DNA from: Candidatus Poribacteria bacterium
Lineage (GTDB): Bacteria > Poribacteria > WGA-4E > WGA-3G
DNA length: 32,533 nt
NCBI GenBank assembly: GCA_009845545.1
Contig: VXZK01000177.1
Span: 1 to 32,533 of the forward strand
Reading direction: 5' to 3'
Shown: positions 32,364 to 32,533 of the stretch, piece after piece
How positions within the stretch are numbered: the first letter of the stretch is position 1
How the letters are laid out: every line of letters begins with the position of its first letter
Notes under the pieces: model-generated
Database searches by the model: none
The model's input: only the letters and a program-made list of their open reading frames with translations
Told to the model about the DNA's origin: nothing
Translations under genes and position numbers: made by a program

Positions 32364-32392
32364 ATTATACCCTAAAAATTGTTTTCTGTCAA
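32364..32392 (-). promoter_or_regulatory. Perfect sigma70 consensus promoter for the aldolase-thrC unit
   Basis: On the minus strand TTGACA (32392-32387), a 17-base spacer and TATAAT (32369-32364), matching the sigma70 consensus at every position. The predicted start near 32357 gives a leader of about 118 bases with a nine-base stem hairpin in its middle. Confidence 0.85.
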
Positions 32393-32533
32393 CGGATATG
32401 TAGTTTGTAGACAGAGCTATTCAATTTTAAGAAATTATTAGATTTTGGGTCTTTTTTCCAGGGTTCGCTGCGAAATGCTGCGAATTTTTCTGCGGGTTGT
32501 TTTAAAACGTAACGTACATAAAGTGTTAACACC

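Overview
The window looks like a piece of a free-living or sponge/marine-associated member of the Candidatus Poribacteria / planctomycete-like part of the bacterial tree. This is an inference from gene content, not from a marker gene: tandem DUF1501 proteins, a giant PSCyt1-DUF1549-DUF1553 cytochrome-like protein, phytanoyl-CoA-dioxygenase-like (PhyH) paralogs, several Gfo/Idh/MocA oxidoreductases, regular 22-residue leucine-rich-repeat proteins, a Uma2-family nuclease and a decayed Rpn-type nuclease C-terminus. No rRNA, tRNA or CRISPR array was seen. The left edge cuts a gene; the right edge lies in non-coding DNA.

Layout. 1-1476 (+ strand): the end of a type ISP restriction-modification enzyme, then a small exported Spy/CpxP-like protein closed by a good intrinsic terminator. 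From 1574 almost to the right end nearly everything is on the minus strand. 6753-1574: an AAA ATPase, a pentapeptide-repeat/potassium-channel fusion and a metzincin-TPR protein, closely spaced. 17983-6793: PSD1-type protein, two LRR proteins, two tandem DUF1501 proteins and a Gfo/Idh/MocA enzyme, probably one transcription unit from a near-consensus promoter at 18134-18106. A divergent promoter (18168-18196) serves a lone PD-(D/E)XK nuclease-like gene at 18230. 23632-18873: enolase-superfamily sugar-acid dehydratase, two tandem PhyH proteins, a Gfo/Idh/MocA enzyme and a membrane-anchored methyltransferase, led by a promoter at 23999-23970 and a broken gene remnant. 25557-24013: exported sialate O-acetylesterase. 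28048-25667: RecD2 helicase carrying a dispersed repeat in frame. 28769-28200: Uma2 nuclease. 32238-28880: HpcH/HpaI aldolase, an unrecognised protein and threonine synthase, led by a perfect sigma70 consensus promoter at 32392-32364.

How the parts may work together. The esterase, dehydratase, dehydrogenases and aldolase fit carbohydrate and sugar-acid catabolism; the PSD1/DUF1501/LRR unit fits the exported, poorly understood machinery typical of planctomycete-like genomes. The ATPase-channel-protease trio next to a restriction enzyme is the best candidate for an undescribed system; its function is not shown by the sequence. Other points of interest are the H-x-A motif where PhyH enzymes normally have H-x-D, and the short repeat that was absorbed into the recD2 reading frame.
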